From positions 44,517 to 108,516 of the forward strand of contig JARQZL010000117.1 in NCBI GenBank assembly GCA_029984855.1: a DNA stretch of 64,000 bases. The letters are read 5' to 3'. The position numbers and the translations under genes were made by a program. The DNA is from Archaeoglobales archaeon. GTDB lineage: Archaea; Halobacteriota; Archaeoglobi; Archaeoglobales; Archaeoglobaceae. Numbering within the stretch: the first letter of the stretch is position 1; every line of letters begins with the position of its first letter. The notes under the pieces are model-generated. The model did not search any database, had not been told where the DNA came from, and saw nothing but the letters and a program-made list of their open reading frames with translations. This document shows positions 10,419 through 19,941 of this stretch, one piece after another.

Positions 10419-10728
10419 AATTAGATTATTCAGGACTGTAAACATCGTACTCTCAGTACTCTATCTCCCCGTAACCTTCGTGCTCAACTGCGGTAACTTC
10501 CAAGTCTCAGAGCTTTTCTTTCCTTCCTCATAAACTTTGTTCTTTCCAACACCGTGTCGATGCTTTTTCTGCTCGTTAGAGAGGGCATACGTTTCAGAAA
10601 CACAATCACCCTGCTGCAGATAATCCATACAATCATAAAGGCCATTTTCACCGCACTTGTAGCCTATGCGATGCTGCTGTTTCTCAGACCGGATGGAGAT
10701 AGCGATGGAATAAAACATGAAACATAAA
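10390..10728 (+). pseudogene. frame-broken small membrane protein downstream of lysC
   Basis: Two overlapping frames read as one membrane protein. The first starts at tandem ATGs (10390 and 10393) inside the end of lysC, contains a hydrophobic stretch NIVLSVLYLPVTFVL and stops at 10531-10533. The second is open across that stop in another frame and runs to 10728 with further hydrophobic segments (VSMLFLLV, and TALVAYAMLLFL). Joined in the pyrimidine-rich region near 10515-10530 they give about 112 residues. It may be a pseudogene, a sequencing error, a programmed frameshift or two small coupled genes. No family was recognised. Confidence 0.45.
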
Positions 10729-10740
10729 AACAAAAGAGTA

Positions 10741-12411
10741 CTATGGATGCGTGTAAACAGCCCTCAGCTCTCTGTTAAGGGACTCAATCCTGCAGAACGC
10801 AAAGCGCTCGAACTGGACAACTTTTCCAATGTCCTTAACAGCGTTACTCTCCGCAAACCCCCTGTAATTTTTCTCAATTCCAAGCACGGTGCATGGAACT
10901 GCCTCGCTTTCAGGCAACCAGTGTATGATGTTCTTACCCTTCTTCACACCTTCAGGCTTCCATCCTGCAAAGCTGAAAATGCCCTTCTCCCTGTCCTCAA
11001 GTCTGATGTTGCAGAACTCCTTCAGCCTTACGATTTCTCCTTTGTTAAATCTCTCGAAGTCGTCTCTGCTTATGTAAACCTCGTTGCTCCCCCTTATAAC
11101 CCTGAAACCTGCGCCACCGGGGTTGAGCGGAAGTCTTACTTCCTTTTCCAGCTCCTCAGCTTCGCCCTCAATTCTTATCTTGACAGGATCCCAGACGAAG
11201 AAGTAGCGGTTTGCAATCGGGTCGATGATCTTGCGGTTCTCGGCATAGAGATTTTTCATGCTGACGGAAACGTCGTTCTCTCCAACGCCAAGCGAGATGA
11301 AGAATTTCCTTATGGCTTCAGGCTTAAAACCTCTCCTCCTCAAAGCTCTCAGCGTTGGCAACCTTGGATCGTCCCATCCCGTGAATTCGCCTGCTTCGAT
11401 GGCTTTTCTTATCGTGCTCGTTGAAAGCCTGCCGAACTCGTGGATGCTCACCCTTCCCCAGTGTTTCGTAATTGGATACTCCCAGCCGAAGTACTCGTAG
11501 ATGTATCGCTGCCTTCTTTCCGAATCTATCAAGTCTTTGCCCCTTATTATGTGGGTTATTCCGTTGATATGGTCTTCTATGGCCGATTCGAAATCGAGGG
11601 TTGGATAAACGTGGTAGGCATCGCCCACAAGAGGGTGCGATTCGTAAATTATACGGAAGGCAACCCAGTCCCTTATCGCTGGATCCCTGTGCTTCATGTC
11701 CGTCTTTATTCTGATTACAACCTCTCCTTCTTTATAAGCTCCATCGAGCATCTTCTGCCATATCTCCAGAGCATCTTCGCTTGTGTTGCGATGAGGGCAC
11801 TCAATGCCTTCGCTACGATACCTTCTGAACTCCTCTCTGCTACAAAAGCAGGGATACGCCTTCTTCATCTCAAGGAGCTTTTCGATGTGCTCGTAATAGA
11901 CTGGAATTCGTCTGGATGCGTAAATGACCTCGTGAGGCTTTGCGTCGAGCCACTCGCAGTCTTCGAGATACCAGTCGTAGGCTTCGAGCATGGGCCTTTT
12001 GGTGCGGGGATCTGTATCGTCAAAGCGGAGAATGAACCTCCCATCGTACATCTTTGCATACTCGCTGTTCACGATTATGCCTCTTGCAGAACCCATGGTT
12101 GCGGGGCCGTTGGGGTTCGGGGCGAAGCGCATTACAACCCTTCCTCTCTCAGCCCCCTCAAGTTCCGGCAGTCTGCTCTCCCTCACTTCCCTCTTTTCCT
12201 CTCTCGCATACTTTTCAAAGAGCTTGGCCTTAGCAGCGTCATCAAGCATTTCAAATTCGGCTATGCAGTTCCTCACGACTTCAAGAACTTCCTTAGCTTT
12301 TCTCCTTAGTTCCGGCACCTCTGCCATTATCTTGCCCATTACAGCCTTATCACTTGCCTTTCCATACTTCGCTGCATTCTGGACAACGTACTTCATTATT
12401 TCCTCTTTCAC
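10741..12411 (-). CDS. gltX: glutamyl-tRNA synthetase, archaeal type
   Basis: Class I synthetase charging tRNA-Glu; archaeal enzymes usually also mischarge tRNA-Gln for later amidation by GatDE. The catalytic start is RFAPNPNGPATMGSARG, in which the usual HIGH motif is altered, followed by LRFDDTDPRT and PCFCSREEF. The SKR-type loop is represented by LSTSTIRKAIE. The C-terminal anticodon-binding part is beta-rich, as in archaeal enzymes. Start choice is uncertain: GTG 12411 has a TATA-like cttaata 25-30 bases upstream and fits the family N-terminus; ATG 12396 (after GAGG) and ATG 12468 are alternatives. Confidence 0.93.
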   Translation of the reverse strand: MKEEIMKYVVQNAAKYGKASDKAVMGKIMAEVPELRRKAKEVLEVVRNCIAEFEMLDDAAKAKLFEKYAREEKREVRESRLPELEGAERGRVVMRFAPNPNGPATMGSARGIIVNSEYAKMYDGRFILRFDDTDPRTKRPMLEAYDWYLEDCEWLDAKPHEVIYASRRIPVYYEHIEKLLEMKKAYPCFCSREEFRRYRSEGIECPHRNTSEDALEIWQKMLDGAYKEGEVVIRIKTDMKHRDPAIRDWVAFRIIYESHPLVGDAYHVYPTLDFESAIEDHINGITHIIRGKDLIDSERRQRYIYEYFGWEYPITKHWGRVSIHEFGRLSTSTIRKAIEAGEFTGWDDPRLPTLRALRRRGFKPEAIRKFFISLGVGENDVSVSMKNLYAENRKIIDPIANRYFFVWDPVKIRIEGEAEELEKEVRLPLNPGGAGFRVIRGSNEVYISRDDFERFNKGEIVRLKEFCNIRLEDREKGIFSFAGWKPEGVKKGKNIIHWLPESEAVPCTVLGIEKNYRGFAESNAVKDIGKVVQFERFAFCRIESLNRELRAVYTHP

Positions 12412-12547
12412 ACCCTGCGGTTGAATGCTGGCTATTAAGGTTTTTTGCTGACGGAAATTGCCTTGCATAAAGCAGAACTATTATGTCTTCGTTCGCAGAC
12501 CTTCCGGCCGTTACTCATTCAAAAAAGATATTATATTAGATAATAAT

Positions 12548-13222
12548 TCAACCCTCAACAACAGTTCCTATTCCTTTCACCTCTCCTTTCAGAGCTTTTT
12601 CAATATTCTCAGGTTCTCCAAGGAATATTATCGTCTTTATCCCACTCCTCTCAATCACCTTTGCTGCAAGCAGGTCTATCACATTGCTGCTCCCCGCTTT
12701 ACTTTCACCAGCAGATACTATGCTGATGAGCTCCTTTGCAGTTATTCTTTCATATCTCATAGCATTTGGATCTTTTTTCGGGTCTGCAGAATAGACACCA
12801 TCTACCGATGTGGCGTTGAGAAGAACGTCAGCTCTAACGAACTCTGCAAGCAGGGCAGCGGTTGCATCTGTTGTATGACCGGGAAACGTTCCGCCCATCA
12901 CAACAACCGGATGGTTTATGGACAGCTCATACGCCTGCCTGAAATCGTCCGGAATGATCCTGGATGCTTGCTCTATTGCTGAAATGAGAAGCATTGCGTT
13001 AAGTTTCGTCACACCTGTTCCTATATAGTCGCACAGCGTTTCATCCGCACCAAGACTTCTGGCCGTTGATATGTAGTCCCTTGCAACCCTTCCCCCTCCA
13101 ACAACAACAAGAATTCTGTGCTTTGCTGCAATGCTCTCTATTTTTTCCGCATAATGCTTCACTCTTTCAGCGTTAAAGTCCTGCATGAGCATCGAACCGC
13201 CGAGAGATAAAACAACTTTCAT
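12548..13222 (-). CDS. pyrH: UMP kinase, archaeal type
   Basis: Phosphorylates UMP to UDP in pyrimidine synthesis. The protein has 224 residues and the amino acid kinase fold. It begins MKVVLSLGGSM, has VVVGGGRVARDYI, the acceptor-site stretch MGGTFPGHTTDATAALLAE and NATSVDGVYSADPKKDP. The start is ATG 13222; the frame continues upstream into tRNA-Ala sequence, which is not coding. A TATA element at 13243-13254 lies 27 bases before the ATG, predicting a nearly leaderless mRNA. It follows tRNA-Ala in the same orientation. Confidence 0.94.
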   Translation of the reverse strand: MKVVLSLGGSMLMQDFNAERVKHYAEKIESIAAKHRILVVVGGGRVARDYISTARSLGADETLCDYIGTGVTKLNAMLLISAIEQASRIIPDDFRQAYELSINHPVVVMGGTFPGHTTDATAALLAEFVRADVLLNATSVDGVYSADPKKDPNAMRYERITAKELISIVSAGESKAGSSNVIDLLAAKVIERSGIKTIIFLGEPENIEKALKGEVKGIGTVVEG

Positions 13223-13326
13223 CGTTTTGTGCTGGGACTGCCAAGATATAAATTTGCTGTTCTGCTGATTGTTTCTGCTGATTGTCGATAAGACATGGCC
13301 AGAGTTGAAGAGGCATACTAAAATAA

Positions 13327-13398
13327 TGGACCCGGCGGGATTTGAACCCGCGGCCTCCGCCTCGCGAAGGCGGCGCTCTTCCACTGAGCTACGAGCCC
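13327..13398 (-). tRNA. tRNA-Ala (CGC)
   Basis: A full cloverleaf on the minus strand. The acceptor stem pairs GGGCTCG with CGGGTCC and includes a G3:U70 wobble pair, the classical identity element for alanyl-tRNA synthetase. The anticodon loop TTCGCGA gives CGC, reading GCG codons. The discriminator is A. No intron and no encoded CCA. Confidence 0.95.
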
Positions 13399-13430
13399 CC
13401 CAACAATGTCAGTATGCTGTAATTTAAATG

Positions 13431-14522
13431 TTACCTCTCTTTTGTAAACTCGTTGTGAAGCTCCTTTATCAGTTCCTCCTGTCTCTTCGTCAGCTTCTCA
13501 GGAACTGAAATCGTTACAAAAACGTGCATATCTCCCCTCCGGCGGGTATTGATGTCAGGCATGCCCGAGCCGTGGAGTATAAATTCCCTGCCGGGTTTCG
13601 TTCCTGGAGGTATCTTCAATTTCTTGGTTCCGTCAAGTGTTTCAACTTTAACCTTTGTGCCAAGAACAGCTTCAGGAAATGTAACCTCTATCTCCTGATA
13701 GAGTTCCGTACCATCCCTCTTTATCTTCGGATGGGGCATTACTCTCACAACCACATAGAGGTCTCCTGCCCCTCCCTCCCCGACCTCACCCTTACCGGGG
13801 ATTCTGAGTCTCATCCCGTTCTCGATACCTGCCGGAATCTTTACTTCAAGCTTTGTCTCCCTGTACACTCTTCCACTGCCCGAACACTTCGGGCATGCTT
13901 TTTTCACTATCTTCTTCTCTCCGTGACACGCAGGACATATTGTCGTCTGAATCATCTGCATGAATCCCTGCCTCGAAACTTTTCTCAGTACACCCGTTCC
14001 CTGGCAGGTCGGGCACACTTCGACGTCCGAGGGGCTGTAAGCACCGCTCCCGTCACATCTGTCGCATTTCACTGCATGCCTCACAGAAACATCTTTTGTA
14101 CAACCCGTAAATGCCTCCTGAAGGGTTATCACAACCTCCGTTTCTATGTCCCTGCCTCTTCTTTCCTCCCACCTGTAACCCCTATGACCTCTGAAAAATC
14201 CAAAAGGGTCAAAGTCAAAATCAAAAAAATCTCTGAATATATCCTCTATATCTGAAAAGTGAGTGAAGTTGCTCCAGTCGAATCCGCCCTTGAATACACC
14301 CTTGAGACCATCCTCCCCATACTGATCATAAAGCCTCCTTTTCTCATCGTCCATTAATACCTCATAGGCCTCTGAGATCTCCTTGAACTTCTTTTCTGCC
14401 TCTTTTCTGTTTTCTGGATTGAGATCAGGATGGTACTTCTTTGCAAGTCTTCTGTATGCCCTTTTTATTTCCTCCTTGGACGCATTTCTATCCACGCCAA
14501 GAATTTTGTAGTAGTCTTTCAT
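13431..14522 (-). CDS. dnaJ: chaperone DnaJ (type I Hsp40)
   Basis: Co-chaperone that stimulates DnaK ATPase and delivers substrates, 363 residues. Domain order is complete: J domain with the HPD motif ([10 protein letters not shown] near residue 32), a Phe-rich stretch (about 75-115), a zinc domain with four CxxC-type repeats ([32 protein letters not shown]) and the C-terminal substrate-binding domain. The third zinc repeat is slightly unusual (HGEK in place of HGxG). It is the last gene of grpE-dnaK-dnaJ, 26 bases after dnaK. The organisation is bacterial, suggesting transfer into the archaeal lineage. Confidence 0.96.
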   Translation of the reverse strand: MKDYYKILGVDRNASKEEIKRAYRRLAKKYHPDLNPENRKEAEKKFKEISEAYEVLMDDEKRRLYDQYGEDGLKGVFKGGFDWSNFTHFSDIEDIFRDFFDFDFDPFGFFRGHRGYRWEERRGRDIETEVVITLQEAFTGCTKDVSVRHAVKCDRCDGSGAYSPSDVEVCPTCQGTGVLRKVSRQGFMQMIQTTICPACHGEKKIVKKACPKCSGSGRVYRETKLEVKIPAGIENGMRLRIPGKGEVGEGGAGDLYVVVRVMPHPKIKRDGTELYQEIEVTFPEAVLGTKVKVETLDGTKKLKIPPGTKPGREFILHGSGMPDINTRRRGDMHVFVTISVPEKLTKRQEELIKELHNEFTKER

Positions 14523-14548
14523 CTATCTTCTTCTCTGCCACTGTCTTT

Positions 14549-16381
14549 TTACTTCTCCCTGTATTCGGCATCCACACTTTGCTGTGCCTGCTGCTGAGCT
14601 TGCTGTGCCTGCTGTGCCTGCTGTTGCTGAACTCTCTGGTATATTGCGGTACCAACTTTCTCTATTGCCTTTGAAAGCACTTCTGTGGCATCTCTTACTT
14701 TCTGTGGGTCTTTGCTTTCCAGAGCGTCTTTTGCTTTTTTGATTGCCTTCTCAGCTTCTTCCCTGTCCTCAGCGCTTATTTTGTCCCCCATATCTCTCAA
14801 AGTCCTTTCTGCGGAGTATACCAGCTGCTCAAGCTTGTTACGCTCCTCAATCTCCTGTTTCCTCTTTTTGTCCTCCTCTGCAAGCTCTTCAGCCTCTTTC
14901 TTCATCCTTTCTATCTCTTCTGGAGACAGCTTGGTTGATGCGGTAATTGTAATGCCAGTCTCCTTTCCAGTTCCCAGATCCTTTGCTGAAACGTGCAGGA
15001 TGCCATCAGCATCTATGTCGAAGGTTACCTCTATCTGCGGGACGCCACGAGGGGCAGGAGGTATGCCCGTAAGGTTGAACATACCCAATGAGACGTTATC
15101 CTTTGCCAAGGGCCTCTCTCCCTGCACAACGTTGATTGTCACCGCCGTTTGATTGTCCGCTGCTGTTGTGAATATCTTCGACTTCTTTGTAGGGATCGTG
15201 GTGTTGGCCGGAATGAGCGGTTCAACGAGTCCTCCAAGTACCTCAACACCGAGAGTGAGAGGTGTTACATCCAGCAATACTATATCCTTGATTTCTCCAG
15301 CTATTACGCCTGCCTGCAACGCTGCACCGGTTGCAACGCACTCCATTGGATCCACACCCCTTTCAACTTTCTTACCCATGTACTCCTCCACGAACCTCTG
15401 AACAACAGGCATCCTTGTAGGCCCGCCGACGAGTATTATCTTGTCTATGTCTTCCTTGCTCAATGAGGCGCCCTTCAACGCATCATCTATTGGCTTTTTA
15501 CATCTCTCGAGTATGGGAGCGACGAGTTCTTCAAGTTTTGCTCTTGTGAGTGTCATCTGCAGATGCTTCGGCCCTTCAGGAGTTGCAGTGATATACGGGA
15601 GGTTTATCTCGGTTTCAAGAGTTGTCGAGAGCTCTATTTTCGCCTTCTCCGCAGCCTCTTTGAGCCTTATGAAGGCAGACTTATCCTTTCTGAGATCTAT
15701 CCCCTCCTTTTTCTCGAATTCGTCTGCTATGTAGTCGATTATGGCGTTGTCCATATCCGTTCCGCCAAGGTGCGTATCTCCCGAAGTGGACAGAACTTCA
15801 AAAACTCCCTGCCCGAACTCCATTATCGTCACATCCAGAGTTCCGCCTCCGAAATCGAACACCATGATCTTCAGCTCCTGTTCGAGTTTGTCGATTCCAT
15901 AGGCGAGGGATGCTGCAGTTGGCTCATTTATCATTCTCACAACTTCAAGACCTGCAATCTTTCCAGCATCCTTTGTTGCCTGTCTCTGGTTGTCGTTGAA
16001 GTATGCCGGAACTGTGATTACGGCCTTGGTTACGGGCTCTCCGAGAAAAGCCTCTGCATCTTTCTTTATTTTCTGAAGAATAAAAGCAGAAATTTGCTGA
16101 GGAGTGTACTCCTTCCCGTTTATCCTGTACTTGTAGTCAGTTCCCATTTTTCTCTTGGCAGCATATACAGTCCCCTCTGGATTTGTCAGTGCCTGTCTTC
16201 TCGCAGGTTCTCCAACCAGAACCCTGCCGTCTTTTGTAAAAGCAACATAGGACGGAAATGCCTTCCCGTACATGGTCACGCCTTCTGCACTGGGTATCAT
16301 TTTCACCTGTCCCCCGACGAGGACTGCTGCCGCAGAATTACTCGTCCCCAAATCAATTCCTATTATTTTCTCCTTCCCCAT
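14549..16381 (-). CDS. dnaK: molecular chaperone DnaK (Hsp70)
   Basis: ATP-dependent Hsp70 chaperone, 610 residues. The nucleotide-binding domain opens with [16 protein letters not shown], carries [17 protein letters not shown] and [13 protein letters not shown]; the linker and substrate-binding domain follow ([13 protein letters not shown]). The tail is a low-complexity stretch of glutamine and alanine (about residues 582-602), encoded by repeated ctg/tgc-type triplets on the plus strand. The ATG overlaps the end of grpE by 29 bases, so translation is likely coupled. Hyperthermophilic archaea often lack this gene, which makes its presence beside a reverse gyrase gene notable. Confidence 0.97.
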   Translation of the reverse strand: MGKEKIIGIDLGTSNSAAAVLVGGQVKMIPSAEGVTMYGKAFPSYVAFTKDGRVLVGEPARRQALTNPEGTVYAAKRKMGTDYKYRINGKEYTPQQISAFILQKIKKDAEAFLGEPVTKAVITVPAYFNDNQRQATKDAGKIAGLEVVRMINEPTAASLAYGIDKLEQELKIMVFDFGGGTLDVTIMEFGQGVFEVLSTSGDTHLGGTDMDNAIIDYIADEFEKKEGIDLRKDKSAFIRLKEAAEKAKIELSTTLETEINLPYITATPEGPKHLQMTLTRAKLEELVAPILERCKKPIDDALKGASLSKEDIDKIILVGGPTRMPVVQRFVEEYMGKKVERGVDPMECVATGAALQAGVIAGEIKDIVLLDVTPLTLGVEVLGGLVEPLIPANTTIPTKKSKIFTTAADNQTAVTINVVQGERPLAKDNVSLGMFNLTGIPPAPRGVPQIEVTFDIDADGILHVSAKDLGTGKETGITITASTKLSPEEIERMKKEAEELAEEDKKRKQEIEERNKLEQLVYSAERTLRDMGDKISAEDREEAEKAIKKAKDALESKDPQKVRDATEVLSKAIEKVGTAIYQRVQQQQAQQAQQAQQQAQQSVDAEYREK

Positions 16382-16886
16382 CTTTCATCACCTTCTTAGA
16401 TACGATTACCTTTGGAGGTCTGATGACCTTCCCATGAAGCATGTACCCTTTCTGAATTTCCTCAACAACGATATTTTCTTTATCCCCATCCACAACACCA
16501 ACCGCTTCATGAATGTACGGATCAAAAGGTTCATTCAAACATTTCATTTCTCTCAGTCCATGCTTTTCCAGTATTGATTTTAACTGCTTGAGCAGGTTCT
16601 CCGCTCCCGCCACATTTGCCTTATTCAGGCTGTCAAGGAAGGGAAGCAAATCCATGATGATTTTTTCAGAGGAGTACTTTACTGCCTCCTCCTTCTCCTT
16701 TTCGAGGATTTTTCTCCAGTTATCAAAATCAGCGGCCTTTCTGAGAAATCTGTCCTTCCACTCATCTCTCTCTTTCGCTATTTTCTCTTTTTCCAGTGCT
16801 ATCTGCTCTATTTGTTTCGCTATTTCCTCAATCTGCTTTTCCATTTCAATTTGCTGCTCTGTATTCTGTTCCAGACTGTCTTTCAT
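16353..16886 (-). CDS. grpE: nucleotide exchange factor GrpE
   Basis: Releases ADP from DnaK. The protein has about 177 residues: a long charged coiled coil at the N-terminus (residues 5-55, rich in E, Q and K) followed by the GrpE core with [30 protein letters not shown] and the C-terminal [23 protein letters not shown] split over its last third. ATG 16886 is preceded by an in-frame GTG at 16889. A strong TATA element at 16911-16923 lies about 30 bases upstream, so this is the first gene of the operon and its mRNA has almost no leader. Confidence 0.94.
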   Translation of the reverse strand: MKDSLEQNTEQQIEMEKQIEEIAKQIEQIALEKEKIAKERDEWKDRFLRKAADFDNWRKILEKEKEEAVKYSSEKIIMDLLPFLDSLNKANVAGAENLLKQLKSILEKHGLREMKCLNEPFDPYIHEAVGVVDGDKENIVVEEIQKGYMLHGKVIRPPKVIVSKKVMKDGEGENNRN

Positions 16887-16910
16887 CACTTATCGGTAGA
16901 ATTGCATGAC

Positions 16911-16923
16911 TATATAAATATAT
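16911..16923 (-). promoter_or_regulatory. TATA box of the grpE-dnaK-dnaJ operon
   Basis: On the minus strand this reads ATATATTTATATA, one of the strongest TATA-like elements in the window, centred about 31 bases before grpE. I see no bacterial CIRCE-type inverted repeat near it, so the operon appears to have an archaeal promoter. Confidence 0.7.
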
Positions 16924-16937
16924 CGCCTGGATTATTC

Positions 16938-18608
16938 TCAAGTTGTCTTCCTGGCCTTAAACTGTCCTTCATACAGCCTTTCAACTCTTTCAAGTGTATC
17001 CACCTCCTCAACATTCTTATCATCCCTCAATCCTATAAACCGGGGAAAGCGCAGAGCGTAGCCACTTTCATATTTCGGACTCTTCTGAATCTCCTGATAT
17101 GCCACTTCGAACACGTACTTTGGCTGAAATACGATTTTCTTCCCCTCCTCATACTCTATGACCGGTCTGAAAAGCTCTGTGTACTCTTCAAGTTCTTCGT
17201 CGGTGAAACCTGTTGCCACCTTTCCAACTGGAACAAGCTTTCCTGTCACGGGGTCGAGGCACGCAAGCTCGTAGGAGCTTATAACATGACTCCTCTTCCC
17301 CTCACCCCATTCCCCAGCGATAACGACAAGGTCGAGTGTCTCCATTACAGGCTTCAGCTTCAGCCAGTGTTTGCCCCTTTTCCCCGGTATGTATGCCGAT
17401 CTGGGATTCTTCAGCATCGCACCCTCATGGCCGGCATTCAACGCCTCGTTGTACACCTTCTCTATCACAGCGGCATCGCTCGTTATAACCTGTTTCGCAA
17501 CCGATATCCTGCCAGAATTCTCAACCACAGATTCAAGAAGCTTTCGACGCTTTTCAAGGGGTAAGTCAATTACCTCCTTACCACCATGGTAGAGAATATC
17601 AAAAAAGTGGACATTGACAGGAATCCTCTCCATCATCTTCCTGACTTCATACTTTCTTCTGAAACGCCTGAGAATGTGCTGAAACGGCATCGGCCTGTTG
17701 TCCTTCATCGCCACAACTTCGCCATCGAGAATGACACCCTCTTTCACAGATGTCTTTACTTCATCGACTATTTCTGGCAGAGCTTTTGTTACGTTCTCAA
17801 GTCTTCTTGAATATATCGTGACTTTTCCGTTGCCCCAGTGAACCTGAACTCTCGTACCATCGAATTTCCACTCAACAGCAACATTTCCCATCTCTTTTAC
17901 TGCCTCGTCTATACTTTCCGCAACCTGAGCAAGCATCATCTTTACGGGAATGTGGAGTTCTATTCTGAGCTTTTCAAGTCCTTTTCTGCCTTCATTCTTG
18001 GCAACAACCGCAACCCTGCCAAAATCGTTGGTTATCATGTACGCTCTTTCCACCATATCGCTTTCTATATTCCACGCTTTCGCAATTGCATCTCTGATAA
18101 TCCCCTCCCCAACCCCAAGCCTCATCTCACCCAGTATGAGCCTCGTAAGGTATTTTGCCTCTACCGGTGTTGCAGAAACGTATAAATCAACGAGCAGCCT
18201 TATTTTCCTCTTCTGACTGCCCTCTCCTGAGAGAGAACTCATTGTATCGAAAACTTCTCGAATCTTTGCAATGGTGAGTTCCTCTTCAAACAGGGTTAGC
18301 TGCTTTTTCGTTTGCAGAAGTTCTTCTGCAGCGAGTCCAAGATCCCCTGTATCTCTTACAAGATTCTCTATCTTACTCTTATTTGCTCCCGTGGCAACCC
18401 TTAAAGCCTCATAGATGAGCCCGACACCAACACCAAGCTCCCTTTCATCCCAGGGCGGATAGACTTTGCCCATCAGAAAGAGAACGACATTGTAGAGGTC
18501 GTCATCGTCCATATCCTTTATGAAGTCTGCAATCCTCGCAGCAAGTTCAAGGGTTGATGAGATATCTTCTATCACAGCACAGAACTCTGCGAAGTTTTTG
18601 AACAGCAT
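16938..18608 (-). CDS. lig: ATP-dependent DNA ligase
   Basis: Seals nicks in DNA using ATP; replication and repair. The 556-residue protein has an N-terminal DNA-binding domain, the nucleotidyl-transferase core with the adenylated lysine in EWKFDGTR (K248), then EGVILDGEVVA, EGAMLKNPRS and the C-terminal lysine motif GKHWLKLKPV. I chose ATG 18608 (MLFKNFAEF); a start at 18638 would add ten poorly conserved residues. It is transcribed in the same direction as grpE but ends upstream of the grpE promoter. Confidence 0.96.
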   Translation of the reverse strand: MLFKNFAEFCAVIEDISSTLELAARIADFIKDMDDDDLYNVVLFLMGKVYPPWDERELGVGVGLIYEALRVATGANKSKIENLVRDTGDLGLAAEELLQTKKQLTLFEEELTIAKIREVFDTMSSLSGEGSQKRKIRLLVDLYVSATPVEAKYLTRLILGEMRLGVGEGIIRDAIAKAWNIESDMVERAYMITNDFGRVAVVAKNEGRKGLEKLRIELHIPVKMMLAQVAESIDEAVKEMGNVAVEWKFDGTRVQVHWGNGKVTIYSRRLENVTKALPEIVDEVKTSVKEGVILDGEVVAMKDNRPMPFQHILRRFRRKYEVRKMMERIPVNVHFFDILYHGGKEVIDLPLEKRRKLLESVVENSGRISVAKQVITSDAAVIEKVYNEALNAGHEGAMLKNPRSAYIPGKRGKHWLKLKPVMETLDLVVIAGEWGEGKRSHVISSYELACLDPVTGKLVPVGKVATGFTDEELEEYTELFRPVIEYEEGKKIVFQPKYVFEVAYQEIQKSPKYESGYALRFPRFIGLRDDKNVEEVDTLERVERLYEGQFKARKTT

Positions 18609-18689
18609 ATTAAAACGTTGCACTGGATGTTTATGCATTTTTCGATGCCAGACTCGATAGCTTTAAACACATCAGGGAGATCTCAGGGT

Positions 18690-18914
18690 ATGGAGGATGT
18701 GAAGAGAGAAGTGATGAAAGCGATGGAGGAGCTGTTTGAGGGTTACATTAGTAAGGGTATAAGCTACGAAAAGGCAAGATGGGAGCTTGATTGCATAGTT
18801 TATCCCTATATCGGTTCTTATCTTGCAGATGGCAGCCTTACAAAGGAGGAGGGGAAAGAGGTGTTCGAGTTCTGTGAGAGGAAGTTGAAAGAACTCAGAG
18901 AGTCCTCAGAATAG
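18690..18914 (+). CDS. hypothetical small helical protein
   Basis: A 74-residue, acidic and strongly helical protein beginning MEDVKREVMKAMEELFEGY, with no domain I recognise. The ATG at 18690 lies about 25 bases after the TATA-like gctttaaac near 18659-18667, consistent with a leaderless transcript; a frame opening at 18618 would overlap the ligase promoter side and is less likely. It converges on trm1 with a 20-base overlap at the stop codons. Confidence 0.65.
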   Translation: MEDVKREVMKAMEELFEGYISKGISYEKARWELDCIVYPYIGSYLADGSLTKEEGKEVFEFCERKLKELRESSE

Positions 18915-19941
18915 ACACTATCTCACTGCTGTCTGCATCAGTTTTAAAACCGGTTCCTGAAAAGGCTGTTCTTGATGCTGAATAACCCATTGCCCTCAGT
19001 TCCTCTATGATTCTATTGATGGAGGGAGATGAAATCGACATTTTTTTGGCGAATGCATGTATGTCGTAGTAGAACGGCACATCTATTTCTCCGGCAATTC
19101 TTGTGAACATGTTCTTAACCTTCCCCTCACTCTTCCCGATGACTTTTTCAAGAAAATTCCTGCTTTTGAGTTCTCCAAGCCACAGCGGCCCCATCATCGT
19201 GTATCTTTCACCACACCTGCATCTTTCAACACTGCAACCATCCATCGCTCTCCACTCTCTCCGCATGCACTTCCTGCAGTAGTAAAGGTATCCCAGCTTA
19301 TCATAAATCCCACCAGCTCTCTTTGGAGAACGTCTGAACGTGACATGAATGCGGTAGTAGTGCTCTTTTGCCCAGGAAACAAGAACCTCCATAGCCTTAT
19401 CATACTTCGTTGCTTCCCCTGCTATCTTGCCCGCAAGCATTCTGATTCCCACTTCAGGATAGAATTCGGTCTTTTCTGCATAGCTTGAATATTTACGCAG
19501 GCCGGATACTGTTGCTGAACCACAGAGAGCTGCGGTATCAGTTGCAGTAACGCTGAGATATCTCTTTGTTGAAGAACATGCCGCATCTATGAACTCCGCA
19601 GGAGAGCCGAAAGGGTCGATGTCTATATGCTCAAAGCTTCTTTCTCTCATCAGCGAGGCGGCATCTCTACGAAAGACCTTACATTCAAGATTGTTCAGCT
19701 TGAGGTTTTTCTCTATCAGTGCTACTGCCTTTGGATTTGCATCGTTGAAAAACGCAGTGAAGTCGGCCTCTATACAAGCTCTGAGCCCCCTTATGCCTGT
19801 AGCAGCTAAGGCATCGAGGTATTCATGACCGCCCATGCAGGAAAATACGGCAATATCTGCATCTCTGCAAAACTGCATTCTCGGATTGTAAAAAACTCCA
19901 TTTTTAACGTAGATCTTAGCCTTACCTTCCTGAACAAGCAT
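18895..19941 (-). CDS. trm1: tRNA (guanine26-N2)-dimethyltransferase
   Basis: Methylates G26 of tRNA using S-adenosylmethionine. The protein has 348 residues. It shows the Trm1 N-terminus EGKAKIYVKNGVFYNPRM, the SAM-binding region LDALAATGIRGLRA, the catalytic DIDPFGSP and a C-terminal zinc-ribbon-like cluster (CRKCMRREW, CSVERCRCGE). I place the start at ATG 19941, inside the last codons of the upstream NTPase gene (20-base overlap), indicating a two-gene operon. The upstream extension of the frame belongs to the NTPase coding region. Confidence 0.94.
   Translation of the reverse strand: MLVQEGKAKIYVKNGVFYNPRMQFCRDADIAVFSCMGGHEYLDALAATGIRGLRACIEADFTAFFNDANPKAVALIEKNLKLNNLECKVFRRDAASLMRERSFEHIDIDPFGSPAEFIDAACSSTKRYLSVTATDTAALCGSATVSGLRKYSSYAEKTEFYPEVGIRMLAGKIAGEATKYDKAMEVLVSWAKEHYYRIHVTFRRSPKRAGGIYDKLGYLYYCRKCMRREWRAMDGCSVERCRCGERYTMMGPLWLGELKSRNFLEKVIGKSEGKVKNMFTRIAGEIDVPFYYDIHAFAKKMSISSPSINRIIEELRAMGYSASRTAFSGTGFKTDADSSEIVSILRTL

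Noticed and set aside
10461..10733. A 90-residue minus-strand frame between gltX and lysC
   Set aside because: Composition is not protein-like, no domain is seen, and the plus strand carries better membrane-protein-like frames over the same bases.
13244..13300. Short repeat aatcagcag twice before pyrH, as a possible CRISPR-like array
   Set aside because: Only two imperfect short copies with no spacer structure; no CRISPR array or cas gene is present in the window.
13223..13384. N-terminal extension of the UMP kinase frame through tRNA-Ala
   Set aside because: The extension translates tRNA sequence; the family start and a TATA element both support ATG 13222.
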